Notes under the pieces: model-generated
Database searches by the model: none
What the model saw: only the letters and a program-made list of their open reading frames with translations
What the model was told of the DNA's origin: nothing
Origin: Amycolatopsis nalaikhensis
GTDB lineage: Bacteria > Actinomycetota > Actinomycetes > Mycobacteriales > Pseudonocardiaceae
Assembly (NCBI RefSeq): GCF_030264295.1
Contig: NZ_CP127173.1
Coordinates: forward strand, 3,851,501-3,915,500
Direction of reading: 5' to 3'
DNA length: 64,000 nucleotides
Program-made: the position numbers and the translations under genes
Shown: piece by piece, positions 40,791-50,500 of the stretch
Position numbering within the stretch: the stretch's first letter is position 1
Layout: each line of letters begins with the position of its first letter

Positions 40791-41894
40791 ATGACGTCCC
40801 GGCAGCAGGAACTCGACTTCGGCGAGCGGCCCCACCTCGTCGACCTGTTCGCGGGACCGGGCGGACTCGACGTCGCTGCCCGCTGGTTGGGCATCGTCGC
40901 GGACGGCGTCGAATGGGACACCGGTGCGTGTGCGACCCGTCGCGCCGCAGGTCTGGGTACCCGACAGGCCGACGTTCGCGATTTGGGGCCGGAGGACTTC
41001 CCCGGCGCGACGATCCTGGCCGGCGGGCCGCCGTGTCAGACGTACACGGTCGCCGGCGGCGGAGCAGGCCGCCGTGCGCTCGATCAGGTACTCGGATTCG
41101 TCAAGAGGATGGCGGCGGGGGAAGATGTCCGGCCCGGCCTGGCCAGTCTCGATGATGAGCGCACCGCGCTCGTGCTGGAGCCATTGCGCTGGGCATTCCG
41201 AGCCAAGGAGCTCGGACGTCCGTATCGGACGATCATCCTCGAACAGGTTCCCGCCGTGCTTCCGGTCTGGGAAGCCATGGAGGAAGCGCTGGAAGGAATC
41301 GGCTACAAGACGGCTTCGGGCATTCTTCACACCGAGGCTTACGGTGTTCCGCAGACGCGCCGCCGGGCGATCTTGATTGCCCGCTTCGGTGTGAGCGAAA
41401 GTCCTGAACTGCCGAAAGCGACGCATCAACGGTTCCGGAGAGGGACCAAGCCCCCTGTTAGTGCAGTCGATGAACTGCCCCGATGGGTCACCATGGGGGA
41501 AGCGCTCGATCGCAGAGACAGGTTCGTGGTGATCTCGAACTACGGAACCGGCGGCGATCCCAAGGCACGTGGCCGCAGGTACTCCGACGAGCCTGCGGCG
41601 ACGGTGACCGGAAAAATTTCCCGCAACCGTCTCGAGACGCTCGACGGCGCGAACATCGCGCGCTTCGACTTCCATGACGCTGGACGGCTGCAAACGTTCC
41701 CGCGCGATTACCCGTGGACGGGAAAGGACGTGTCGCAGCAGATCGGCAACGCCATCCCGCCGCGGTTGGCAGCCCACGTGCTTGCTGCCGCGCTCGGCCT
41801 TGCCATCGACCACGAGCGTTTGGACGAGGCTGTTCGCGGAAGCTGGAAGGATTTCGACGACACACGTCCGGCAGCAATTCCCGGGCCGTCATAG
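40791..41894 (+). CDS. DNA (cytosine-5-)-methyltransferase (DrmMII-like)
   Basis: A 367-residue C5-MTase. Motif I is LVDLFAGPGGLDVAARWLG, motif IV LAGGPPCQTYTVAGG with catalytic C82, motif VIII PQTRRRAILIARF, motif IX region RRYSDEPAATVTGK and motif X QQIGNAIPPRLAAHVL. Motif VI is LEQVPAV rather than the usual ENV, so the Glu is present but the Asn is replaced; most C5-MTases keep ENV. It follows the Cys-less homologue, whose motif VI is intact, so the two could act together. In DISARM class 2 a 5mC methyltransferase marks host DNA. ATG 40791; it ends convergent with the minus-strand GHKL operon. Confidence 0.88.
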   Translation: MTSRQQELDFGERPHLVDLFAGPGGLDVAARWLGIVADGVEWDTGACATRRAAGLGTRQADVRDLGPEDFPGATILAGGPPCQTYTVAGGGAGRRALDQVLGFVKRMAAGEDVRPGLASLDDERTALVLEPLRWAFRAKELGRPYRTIILEQVPAVLPVWEAMEEALEGIGYKTASGILHTEAYGVPQTRRRAILIARFGVSESPELPKATHQRFRRGTKPPVSAVDELPRWVTMGEALDRRDRFVVISNYGTGGDPKARGRRYSDEPAATVTGKISRNRLETLDGANIARFDFHDAGRLQTFPRDYPWTGKDVSQQIGNAIPPRLAAHVLAAALGLAIDHERLDEAVRGSWKDFDDTRPAAIPGPS

Positions 41895-41990
41895 GACGCG
41901 ATACTGGTCCGAGTCTTCTGATGCTGTCAGCGAGGTCGCGGGGCCTGCCCGGCGACGGTGGTTCGCCGGCCATCGGCAACCAGGACGGAG

Positions 41991-42875
41991 CTACGGGCTC
42001 TCATCGTCTTCCGGCTTCTTCCGTTCGCGCACATTGGCGTCCTTTCCGAGTTGCTCGAACAAGGGCAGCAATGTCCGGATTCCGGACTCGGCCACAGCGC
42101 CGTCGTCCGGTCCGTCCGGCAGGCGATCCCAAGGCACCTGTGGTGCGATTTCTGCACCTGCGATCCAAGCCTCGATCCCTTCGGGGTCCGGCCCGGGGTC
42201 CGGGGCGAGTGCCTCGAACACAAGCGTGCTTCCCGCGAGGTTGATCGCGGAGGAAAGGGCATGAACGTGATCGCCCGGACGAGGTGTTTTTGCGTCCAGC
42301 ATGGCCTGCACGATCCGGACGATGGTGAGGGCCGTCGGTCGATGGTCGATGACATCCAGCCGCATCGTGCTGTTGAAGATCTCTTGGACCCGGCAGGCGG
42401 TCTCCACCGTCCGGTAGTCTTCACCGTCGCGGAACAGCTCTGCCGCCCACCACAGGCGCGCGAACGCCTGGGTGTAGTGCAAGCCACTGAAACGCGACGC
42501 AGGTGCGACCTTCTTGCCGCGGTGTCGCCATACCACGTAGTCCGGTGCAATCAGCAGAGCGATGAAGTTCCACAATTCGTCCTGCGCGGCTTCGGCACGG
42601 CTCAAGCGCAATGTGGCATGCAGCCGCGGAGCCAACCAGCCATCGGCAGCAGTTCGTCTGTTCACGAAGCGACGCATAGCCTCGTCGAATAGTTCGCGGA
42701 GGGGCTCTGTCCGCCATCGGGCGCTCTCGGGCAGCGCAACCGTCGTCTTGCGCAGAGCCGCCTGAGGTGGCGCTTCATCGCCGGCTTGGATGCCGCGGTT
42801 CAAGTGAGTCGCAACGGCTGTGCTCGACAGCAGTCCGAGTGTCGGGGGAGGTGCGAAGGCGAGGGCGCTGGTCAT
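41991..42875 (-). CDS. DUF6339-like protein in GHKL operon
   Basis: A 294-residue mostly helical protein that I tentatively match to the DUF6339 family, found near restriction-type loci in actinomycetes. Its core includes DELWNFIALLIAPDYVVWRH, HYTQAFARLWWAAELFRDGE and RLDVIDHRPTALTIVRIVQA. No nuclease or NTPase motif is evident. It is the last gene of a minus-strand operon; its ATG overlaps the preceding stop (ATGA). The C-terminal tail is acidic. A structural or adaptor role in the defence complex is inference. Confidence 0.6.
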   Translation of the reverse strand: MTSALAFAPPPTLGLLSSTAVATHLNRGIQAGDEAPPQAALRKTTVALPESARWRTEPLRELFDEAMRRFVNRRTAADGWLAPRLHATLRLSRAEAAQDELWNFIALLIAPDYVVWRHRGKKVAPASRFSGLHYTQAFARLWWAAELFRDGEDYRTVETACRVQEIFNSTMRLDVIDHRPTALTIVRIVQAMLDAKTPRPGDHVHALSSAINLAGSTLVFEALAPDPGPDPEGIEAWIAGAEIAPQVPWDRLPDGPDDGAVAESGIRTLLPLFEQLGKDANVRERKKPEDDESP

Positions 42876-43852
42876 TGTTCTCCGCTCTCGGTTGCGCGGC
42901 TCACAGATCTGACAGCGGTGGTCAGCCTCTTGGTCACCTGGCTGCGTTTCCCGGCGGCGTACTGCATCCGGGTCTGCAGTTCCGACCAGCTGAAACCTTG
43001 AGTTCGACGCTGGTTGATCTCATAGAGGGCGTCCGTCGGCGTCAGATGGGGAAAGACGTCGGGGAGCATCGAGGTCAACACCGAACCGCGCCAGCCACCG
43101 GGAATTTGAGGCGTACCGTCCTCGTCGAGCTCCAGGTCGCTGATGGCAGCCTGGAACATCGCGGTCCATGCGTCCTGGGCGATTTGGCTGCTCATCGTTT
43201 CGCGCAACGCCCTTTCGCCCGCCGTTCCTCCGGTGCCGTTCAAGATTGCCGTGAATCCTTCGATGGCCGAAGTGTTGATCAGCACTGCCGGGATCTCACC
43301 CGACGTGTCGACGAGCCAGGGCGCGTCCTTGAACGGCCGAAGCCACGTTTCGGCGCCGTCACGGAAATCGATTTGAAGGATCTCGATCGCGCGTTGTCGC
43401 GAGGGGGCGGCAGACTTCAGGTCGACGTACCACTCTCGAATGGTGGTTCCGATCAGCCTGCCGGGTATTCCTTCGAATGTGCCGACGACTGCGAGACTCA
43501 GCGTGGCTCGGTTCAGGTGGGCAGACCGCGCCAGGTCGACGGTCCCATGGCAGGACCCGCCACCAAATCCCGTCAGGCGAGTCACGGATCGGGTATTCGT
43601 GGCTCTCTCGGTCAGCACCGCGAGGCATTGGACGTCCTCCCACGGGCCTTCGTCGATCTCCTCGGCAGGTATCTTTGCGTCGAGACGCAATGTCGCGACG
43701 CTCCAGTGCTCCTTGCCTGCTTGGTGCAATGCCACGGTTCGTTCAGTCTTCGAGATCCGTGAGTAGGGCAGCGGCGCGCCATCCACCGTCACAGCCGAGA
43801 CGTCGAGGTCGATGTCACCGAACAGGGTCGGGTACGGGAAGGCAGTGATCAC
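42872..43852 (-). CDS. Unknown protein, translationally coupled to XRE-GHKL ATPase
   Basis: A 326-residue protein that I do not recognise. GTG 43852 overlaps the XRE-GHKL stop (GTGA), and its stop overlaps the DUF6339-like start. The N-terminal half has many short beta strands (FGDIDLDVSAVTVDGAPLPY, HWSVATLRLDAKIPAEEID), and the C-terminal half is helical (RALRETMSSQIAQDAWTAMF, NQRRTQGFSWSELQTRMQYA). There are no obvious catalytic motifs. Tight coupling to the ATPase suggests stoichiometric production and a shared complex. Confidence 0.65.
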   Translation of the reverse strand: MITAFPYPTLFGDIDLDVSAVTVDGAPLPYSRISKTERTVALHQAGKEHWSVATLRLDAKIPAEEIDEGPWEDVQCLAVLTERATNTRSVTRLTGFGGGSCHGTVDLARSAHLNRATLSLAVVGTFEGIPGRLIGTTIREWYVDLKSAAPSRQRAIEILQIDFRDGAETWLRPFKDAPWLVDTSGEIPAVLINTSAIEGFTAILNGTGGTAGERALRETMSSQIAQDAWTAMFQAAISDLELDEDGTPQIPGGWRGSVLTSMLPDVFPHLTPTDALYEINQRRTQGFSWSELQTRMQYAAGKRSQVTKRLTTAVRSVSRATESGEQ

Positions 43853-45945
43853 GCGGCACCACCGCGAGTCCTCTGGACGTCCACGACGAGTCGGGACAAC
43901 CGGCTGGGAACGGGATGCCGGGACGGATCGGTGATCGCGGTGAACGATGCAGTCCGCACCCCGGGTTCGATCACCAGGCTTCCACCCTCGATTCGACAGT
44001 TCTCGGCAGACACCAGTCGCCAGGGCACGTCCGGCCTGCTGCCCGAGCGGACGTCGAACTTTGCGACCGGAGTCAACGACCACGGGTCTTCGATGTCGGG
44101 CAGCTTGAGCGAGACTGAGACGTTCCACGCACCATCGTCGCCGATGGTGGCGTTGACCGTGCGTACAGTCGGCACAGGTTGGTTTCGCCGCAGTCCTGCA
44201 GTCGGGCTGTCGAACCTCAGCAGTTCTCGAAGCACGGCGGGGCCACTGTCGGACTTGCTCTGACTCCTGCCCACCAGTCGTCGAACAGCCTCGTCGATCG
44301 CGCGGTGAAAATCGGTCAGCCTGCTCAGGGCGCCTCGGGCATAAGTGGCGGTCAATTCTTCCGTCTTGCCCCATCGGTTGTGCTCGGGCGGCTCCGAGGC
44401 TCGAAGAAACTGTTCGGCCAACTCGACTTCTTCGCCCGTGCCGCCGGTTGCGTATCCGGCCAACAAGACGGCTTGGAACGTCATGGCCCCTAGCGGCAGC
44501 TCGCGGGGGCGGTACTCCCGCACGGTCATCCGGTTCCCGCGCATAAGGACGACCTGGTTCGGTTGCGGGTCTGTCTCGTCCGCGGGGGTGACCAGGAGGA
44601 CGGCCTCGTGTTCGGTCTCCGTGCCCTTCCGGCGTGATTCGGTTCTCCGCGGTACCACCGTCAACGGCACTCTGGCCTGGGCAACCTGCGCGCCCTCGGT
44701 GAGTACGTCGACGGTCTCTCCGTCGAGATACGCCTGGAGCGCGTGGCTGAGAGCCGGATGGTGTTCATGCGGGTCGACTCGCTTCTCCGGGATCACTGTC
44801 TGCCCGTTCCGGAGCGCCGTGACGCTCGCTTCGAGCATGGGTTGGCGACCGCCGCCCGAGACCATCGCAGCCCAGAAGTCCTTGGCCAAAGAACGGACGA
44901 GCTTGTCGTGCATCTCGGCGAGTGTGTCGGCGGCTCCGGAAGCGTCGTGGGCACCAACGACCAGGAAGGAGGTTCCGGGGTCGTCGTTGGGGCGGTCGAG
45001 GTGCAGGTCACGGACGGTCTCTTCATCGGCCCACCACGACCTGGCTATCCCCTCGTGGTCGGGCTCCGTGTCGAGTTCGCCGAACCACGAGGGGCCGGCA
45101 AAGGCTCGCTCATCGACCGTGTGCCATGGCAGGTCGAGTCGACCGATCACTCTGCGGGCCGTTCTACCCTCGAACGGTCGGGAGAGGGTCGAGTTGATGA
45201 GCACCAGCCCGAACCGACTTGTCGCCCAGAGCGTGGCTTTGCCGAGGCCATAGGAGCCGCCTGCCCTGCTGGCCTGCTGTTTGAAGCTGTCGAGCTGGCG
45301 CCGAACGACCGCTGCGAACTGTCCGTCGCTGTATTCCGGTCCGATCAGACCCGAAGCGTTGTAGTCGTCTACTCGGAGCAGGCGCAGGGTCTTCGTGGAA
45401 GCCAGGTCCTCGAGCGCCGAGCGAAGGCTCTTCGAGACTTTCTGAGATGTTCCCGCAGCCTGTTCGTAGTGCGGCTGCAGTTGATCCCACTGGATGCTTT
45501 GGAGGAAGGCGTCGAGTCGCTCTCCGGTCAGCTCGTGCACGATGTATCGAACTCGCACAGCGTGTTTCCGGTCGAATCTTTCGTCCAGTGAGTTCTGCGT
45601 TGCCTCCTTGGCCAAGACCGAGAGATCGGCGTCGAAGGCAAAGGCGGCGGCGTTACCGTATTCCCGTCCGCCGTCGGCGTGGGCAGGCCGGTGGTACCAC
45701 TGGCGAGGGAGTGTCGGGGTCAGGTCGCCGGTGCGGTTGTAGACCGCGGCGGGGTCGGCTCCGAAGACCTCGGCGATGGCTCGTTTCGTCTCCTCCCGCG
45801 GCTGTGCCCGTCCGGTGATCCACGCCGACACAGCGGCCCGGGTCAGGTCGAGTCGCTCCGCCAGTTCGGCCTGGGTCAGCCCCGCGCGCCGGAGTTGGCG
45901 GGCGAGCCAGGGGCCGAACTCGTGCTCCGACTGCCCGTCCGACAT
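43849..45945 (-). CDS. XRE HTH fused to a GHKL-type ATPase
   Basis: A 698-residue fusion. Residues 14-50 form an XRE helix-turn-helix (ARQLRRAGLTQAELAERLDL, RAAVSAWITGRAQPREE). A GHKL ATPase follows: N-box EATQNSLD at 114-121, a G1-like VDDYNASGL at 192-200 and the glycine lid GGSYGLGKA at 229-237, similar to MutL/Hsp90/MORC folds. The remaining 450 residues include a transducer-like region and C-terminal beta-rich repeats. ATG 45945 is favoured (GGAG about 8 nt upstream). The HTH probably binds the inverted repeats just upstream (45979-46026), so the ATPase could be both sensor and autoregulator of the operon. Confidence 0.8.
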   Translation of the reverse strand: MSDGQSEHEFGPWLARQLRRAGLTQAELAERLDLTRAAVSAWITGRAQPREETKRAIAEVFGADPAAVYNRTGDLTPTLPRQWYHRPAHADGGREYGNAAAFAFDADLSVLAKEATQNSLDERFDRKHAVRVRYIVHELTGERLDAFLQSIQWDQLQPHYEQAAGTSQKVSKSLRSALEDLASTKTLRLLRVDDYNASGLIGPEYSDGQFAAVVRRQLDSFKQQASRAGGSYGLGKATLWATSRFGLVLINSTLSRPFEGRTARRVIGRLDLPWHTVDERAFAGPSWFGELDTEPDHEGIARSWWADEETVRDLHLDRPNDDPGTSFLVVGAHDASGAADTLAEMHDKLVRSLAKDFWAAMVSGGGRQPMLEASVTALRNGQTVIPEKRVDPHEHHPALSHALQAYLDGETVDVLTEGAQVAQARVPLTVVPRRTESRRKGTETEHEAVLLVTPADETDPQPNQVVLMRGNRMTVREYRPRELPLGAMTFQAVLLAGYATGGTGEEVELAEQFLRASEPPEHNRWGKTEELTATYARGALSRLTDFHRAIDEAVRRLVGRSQSKSDSGPAVLRELLRFDSPTAGLRRNQPVPTVRTVNATIGDDGAWNVSVSLKLPDIEDPWSLTPVAKFDVRSGSRPDVPWRLVSAENCRIEGGSLVIEPGVRTASFTAITDPSRHPVPSRLSRLVVDVQRTRGGAA

Positions 45946-45978
45946 CCTCACGCTCCTGTTTCCGCTGCTCAGTGCTCG

Positions 45979-46026
45979 CTGTCAACAGCGTATCAGCCGA
46001 TGTTTGACAACGACAAGTCTGTCAAA
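45979..46026. promoter_or_regulatory. Inverted repeats upstream of the XRE-GHKL gene
   Basis: GCTGT-ca-ACAGC (45979-45990) and TTTGACA-N10-TGTCAAA (46003-46009, 46020-46026) lie within 82 nt upstream of the minus-strand ATG 45945. The second repeat contains TTGACA on both strands, so it overlaps plausible -35 elements in both directions. Its dyad symmetry fits an XRE dimer, suggesting autoregulation. Confidence 0.55.
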
Positions 46027-46344
46027 TTACTCTTGACGTCGTCGGGTTGCAGCTCGGGTCGTAACACCGTCGGGCCGGTGGGCGACCTCAACGATCGTAG
46101 GAAGTTCGATCTCATCGGGTGTGAGATCGAACTCGGGGTCGTCGGAGTGTCGGGAAACGGTTGTGGTCCGCAGTCGAAGCCGAGCCCGCTTGCGCGAGTA
46201 CCAGTACAACCGAGCTTCATGCAACACCCGTTTCGTTGCCGCTGACGTCGAGAGACGCAGCGTTTCGACAGTTGCTTGCTCACCTGATGTCTCCGGAGAC
46301 CGGTCTCGGATGGCGACCGCTCTTCGAAATGCCGCAGATGCCAT
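46027..46344 (-). CDS. Small protein of unknown function (tentative)
   Basis: A 105-residue frame ending at TAA 46027, just upstream of the XRE-GHKL operon and in the same direction. The C-terminal part (EFDLTPDEIELPTIVEVAHR) reads like a folded protein, while the N-terminal part is Arg/Ala-rich and overlaps a competing plus-strand frame (46161-46364). The start could be the ATG at 46344 or an internal GTG. If real, it would head the minus-strand operon divergent from the GHKL-helicase gene. Confidence 0.45.
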   Translation of the reverse strand: MASAAFRRAVAIRDRSPETSGEQATVETLRLSTSAATKRVLHEARLYWYSRKRARLRLRTTTVSRHSDDPEFDLTPDEIELPTIVEVAHRPDGVTTRAATRRRQE

Positions 46345-46364
46345 CGCTGGGAGCGAATCGATCG

Positions 46365-47546
46365 ATGGTGGAAACGTCGGATGGAGCAGTCCTCGGGAAG
46401 GTCGCCGAGCTCACTGAGCTTGCGTTGAGTACCTACTCACTCAGCGAGGGCCGTGTCGAAGAGGACGCCAACGGAGAGCGTCGGATCCACCAGGGAGGTT
46501 ATGGCGACCGTCAGATCTTCGAACTCGTGCAGAACGCGGCCGACGAGATGCGCGAGCCTGAAGACTCCGCGGGCCGAATCCAGGTCGTGCTGGCTGACGA
46601 GCATCTGTACTGCGCGAACGAAGGGAGACCTATCACTCCCGAGGGCGCGGAGACCATCCTTCGCATGGGTGTCTCACGTAAGCGTGGTGGTCAGATCGGG
46701 CGGTTCGGCGTCGGCGTGAAGTCGGTGCTGTCGGTAACGAGAACTCCGCAGTTCTTCAGTAGCTCCGGATCCTTCGGCTTCGACGCGGACTGGGCGGGCG
46801 AGCAGATTCTCGCCGCAGTGAACGACGGTCGACGACGAAGGCGCTTGCCTCCGCTGGCCGCGCTCGAGAACACGCCCGTGCTGAGGCTGGCGAAGCCGCT
46901 GGACATCGCTGCCGAGCGTCGACTCGATCCGGTGCTCGACGAGCTGCTCGGTTGGGCGGTCACGGTGGTGCGTCTGCCATTGCTGCCGGGTACGGGCGAA
47001 GGTCTGGGCCACGACATCCAGCAATCCATCCGGAGCAGGGCCGGGGACTTGCCGATTCGGGAGTTCCCGCATCTTTTCCAGGTCTTCTCGTCGCACGTGG
47101 GCGCCGTCGTCCTGGAGGACCGGCGCCGGATGCCGTTGGTGCGGCGGGAGATCACCGTCCTATCACAGGGGGACGAGCGCACCATCAGGGAGGTTCGAAG
47201 CGGTGCCAAAGCCGTCACCGAGCAGCACCGCATCTTTTCGCGCCCGCACACGGTCGATGACGAGGTCCGGCGAGGCGCCGGTGAGCTGCATGACAGGGTG
47301 ACGATCGACGTTTCCTGGGCTGTGCCAGACTACCGGGTCACGACGAACGCCCATGGGCAGACGCTGTACACCGTGCCCAACGATCGGGGGGCCTTCTGGG
47401 CTTACTTCCCCACCACCTACCCCACGACGCTCAGCGGGGTTCTGAACGCCTCCTGGAAGACGAACGAAGACCGGCAGAACCTGCTGCAGAGTCCGTTCAA
47501 CAACGGCTCTTGCGCGTGGCCGCCGACCTCGTCGTCAGCTCACTGA
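46365..47546 (+). CDS. Sacsin-type GHKL ATPase part of a GHKL-SF2 protein, cut off by a frameshift
   Basis: 393 residues from ATG 46365, the first ATG that avoids the overlapping minus-strand frame; in-frame ATGs at 46287, 46329 and 46338 are alternatives. The ATPase N-box is IFELVQNAADEM (51-62), the middle glycine motif CANEGRPIT and the lid GGQIGRFGVGVKSVLSV (108-124), the arrangement of 'sacsin N-terminal ATP-binding-like' proteins. After NLLQSPFNN the frame shifts into an Ala/Ser/Trp tail and stops at 47546. The next frame begins exactly where this one loses sense, so the two were probably one protein of about 1,604 residues. Confidence 0.78.
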   Translation: MVETSDGAVLGKVAELTELALSTYSLSEGRVEEDANGERRIHQGGYGDRQIFELVQNAADEMREPEDSAGRIQVVLADEHLYCANEGRPITPEGAETILRMGVSRKRGGQIGRFGVGVKSVLSVTRTPQFFSSSGSFGFDADWAGEQILAAVNDGRRRRRLPPLAALENTPVLRLAKPLDIAAERRLDPVLDELLGWAVTVVRLPLLPGTGEGLGHDIQQSIRSRAGDLPIREFPHLFQVFSSHVGAVVLEDRRRMPLVRREITVLSQGDERTIREVRSGAKAVTEQHRIFSRPHTVDDEVRRGAGELHDRVTIDVSWAVPDYRVTTNAHGQTLYTVPNDRGAFWAYFPTTYPTTLSGVLNASWKTNEDRQNLLQSPFNNGSCAWPPTSSSAH

Positions 47547-50500
47547 AGGAGCTCGTCGTCAATGACGACCCCGGTGCGTACCTGCCGCTGCTGCCCGGCC
47601 GTACCAAGGAGTCGCCGAACTGGGCATGCAGCTACCTGACCGGACGGGTCTGGCAGGAGGCAGCTGTCCGACCTTCGTTGCCGGATCAGGACGGCATCCT
47701 CCGACGTCCGGCGGACCTGCACGTCCATCCGGAGAAGGTCGAAGCCGTCACGTTGGAGGTGTGGCGAAGTCACCCAGGCAGGCCTCGAAACTGGGTCCAC
47801 CATTCCGTCGAAGCTACACGTGAGCGACGTGGAAAGGTGTCTCACATCCTCGACGCCGCCGGACTCCAGGCTTCGTCAATCCGAGAGTGGTTGGAAGCCC
47901 TGGTGGCCGACGGGACACCGGCGGGGTCGGCAGTCGCACTGAAGGTGCTGGCCTCGCTTCTGGAGAAGGAGCTGATCCACGATCAGGCAGCCGCCGAGGA
48001 GGCTCGGCGCGCGAAGATCGTCCTCACCGAGCAGCACGGGTTCGTGTGCCCTGTGGCTGGCCGCGTCTTCCGTCGGTCCGTGGAGGACGGACTTCGCGAC
48101 GATCTGGTCTACGTTCACCCGCGGCTCGCCGAGGACGTGTCACTCCAACGTGTCCTGGACCAGCTCGGTATCCGTGATGCCGACGCCGAGGGACGTTTCC
48201 GGAGCGTCCTGGACCAAGGAGGTTTCGGGACCTACTCCGACGAATCCTGGACGCGATTCTGGGAGCTCATGCGTACGGCAGGTCGCGCATCGCAAGTGCC
48301 GGCGATCTGCAAGGCGATGACGTCGGTCGAAGCCACCCTCAAAGTTCGGACCCTTGCAGGCGGTTGGCGGCCGATCGGAGAGTGCATGCTCGTCGGTGCT
48401 GTCGTCCCCGGCGACGGTTCGCGTGACTCCGAAATCGCGATCGACCCGCGCTTCCACGCCGACGACCGCAGTGTTCTGCTCGATTTCGGTGTTCTCGATG
48501 TGCCGGTTCGTGGTCACCGCCCCGAGAGCGAACGGTGGTTCGACGGATACCACCGAGCGGTGTACGAGGACTACGTCGGTAAGTTGAAGGCGACGGACCA
48601 TCGGCCGACCCCGAGGACCGTGAAGGTGGAGGGTGGCCCGATCGCCGGGCCGATGTCGATCTTCCTCGATCTGTCTCCCGAAGGGCGAGCTGCGTTCCTG
48701 GCAGCGATGCCTGACGAAGGGCTGACCGAACACTGGACCCGGCAGATCGGGAAGTCGGCGGCAACCCGTGTCGCAGTCAAGTCGCCGATCCGTTGGCTGC
48801 TGGGAAAGCATGGTTGGGTGGCGACTTCGAAGGGCGTAGTCCCGATCCGCGAAGCGGTCTCGCCGGAGCTGTCGGCCTACCGGGACGTCTTGCCCGTCGC
48901 GGAGATCAGCCCGCGGAAGGCCGCGCGGCTGAAGATGCCCACCGCGATTGAGCAGGTACGTGACGCGCAGTGGGCTGAGCTGCTCGAGCAGGTGAAACAC
49001 AGCGAGGACGACGATTTCATCGGTCGCACGTACGCGCTCCTGGTCAGGGCAGACTGCGGTCTGTTGAGGGACGAGGACAAGACCCGCTGCCGAGTCGGGG
49101 ACCGGTGGGAACTCCGTCCCGACGAGGAGATCGCCATCGCGTTCAGCCGAGAGGAGCTGGACGATCTGGTGAAGGAAAGCCATCCTGCCCTTCTCATCGA
49201 CCGCGTCGAGGACCGCGACGAAGCCGAGGCGATGATCGTCGACTGGGGCATGAGGCGAGTGCCGGACGTGATTTCGAAGCGGGTTCGGTCGGTACCCGCT
49301 GGGCCGCCCGTCGCAGTGGTCGACGAGTATCCTCCGCTCCGCCAGAGGTTCGGATCCCGGGTCAACGGTTTGTTCCTGCAGCGATGCGCGGAACTGGATG
49401 AGGTTGTCCACACTCCGAACGGCACTCGTACGACGCCGCTGCGAAGCGCTCTGCACGACCGGACAACGGCGCTCGTTGCGGAGGATGAGGCTCATGACGT
49501 CGTCCTTTCGTTGATCGATGCGGAGTTCGGCTGGAAGCTGGGTGTCGATGGCTGTCGAGTTCTGCTCGAAGCGCACCGTCGGCAGCAAGAGGACCTCCAG
49601 CTGAAAGCGCAGCTGGACGCTGTTCGGCACGCGAAGACCGTCGCCGAGAAGATCTCATTGCTCATCGACGAGGAAGATCTTCGTGCCGGGCTACCAGCTG
49701 GACTGCTGCAGAGCGAATTGATCGAGACAGGGCAGGAGCCAGATAGCCTGCGAGTGGCCGAGATGGCTTACAACGCCCACGGTGACGGCATCCTGCGTGT
49801 TCACCAGAAGGACCTTCAGGCGAGAATTCCGACTGCCCCGGCGAGGTTCGACGGGGAACAAACCGCGTTGCGCTTCGTCACCTCCCTGGACTTGCCGGAC
49901 TCGTTCGCCGGTGCGCGGATACCGGCTCCCCCTGCGCGTGTCCGGGCGGCGGGACCGGTGGAATTCCCTCGGCTGCACGATTACCAGGAGACCATCGCGG
50001 CCCGGATCGCCGCCTTGTTGCGATCCCCGACCCCCCGACGGGCGATGCTCAGCCTGCCGACCGGAGCGGGCAAGACCCGAGTCGCGGCCGAGGGAGTGAT
50101 CAGGTGGATTGGTGATTGCGGTACCCCCGCGGGGCCGATCCTGTGGGTCGCGCAGACCGGTGAACTCTGCGAACAGGCCGTCCAGTCCTGGAAGTTCGTC
50201 TGGGAGAAGGTCGGTCCCAAGTCGGAGTTGGTTATCGACCGCCTTTGGCACAACAATTCGACGACGCCGGTCACCGACCGGCCGCACCTGGTGGTCGCCA
50301 CGGACGCCAAACTGAGCTCGGTCCTCGGGGAAGATCAGTACGCATGGCTCCGCGAGGCGTCATTGGTCTTGGTCGACGAGGCGCATGTGGCCATCTCCAA
50401 GAGCTACACGGCTATACTCGAGAAGCTCGGGCTGACACATCGCGAGACCGCCAGGCACCTGATCGGGCTCACTGCGACGCCGTTCCGCAACAACGAAACG

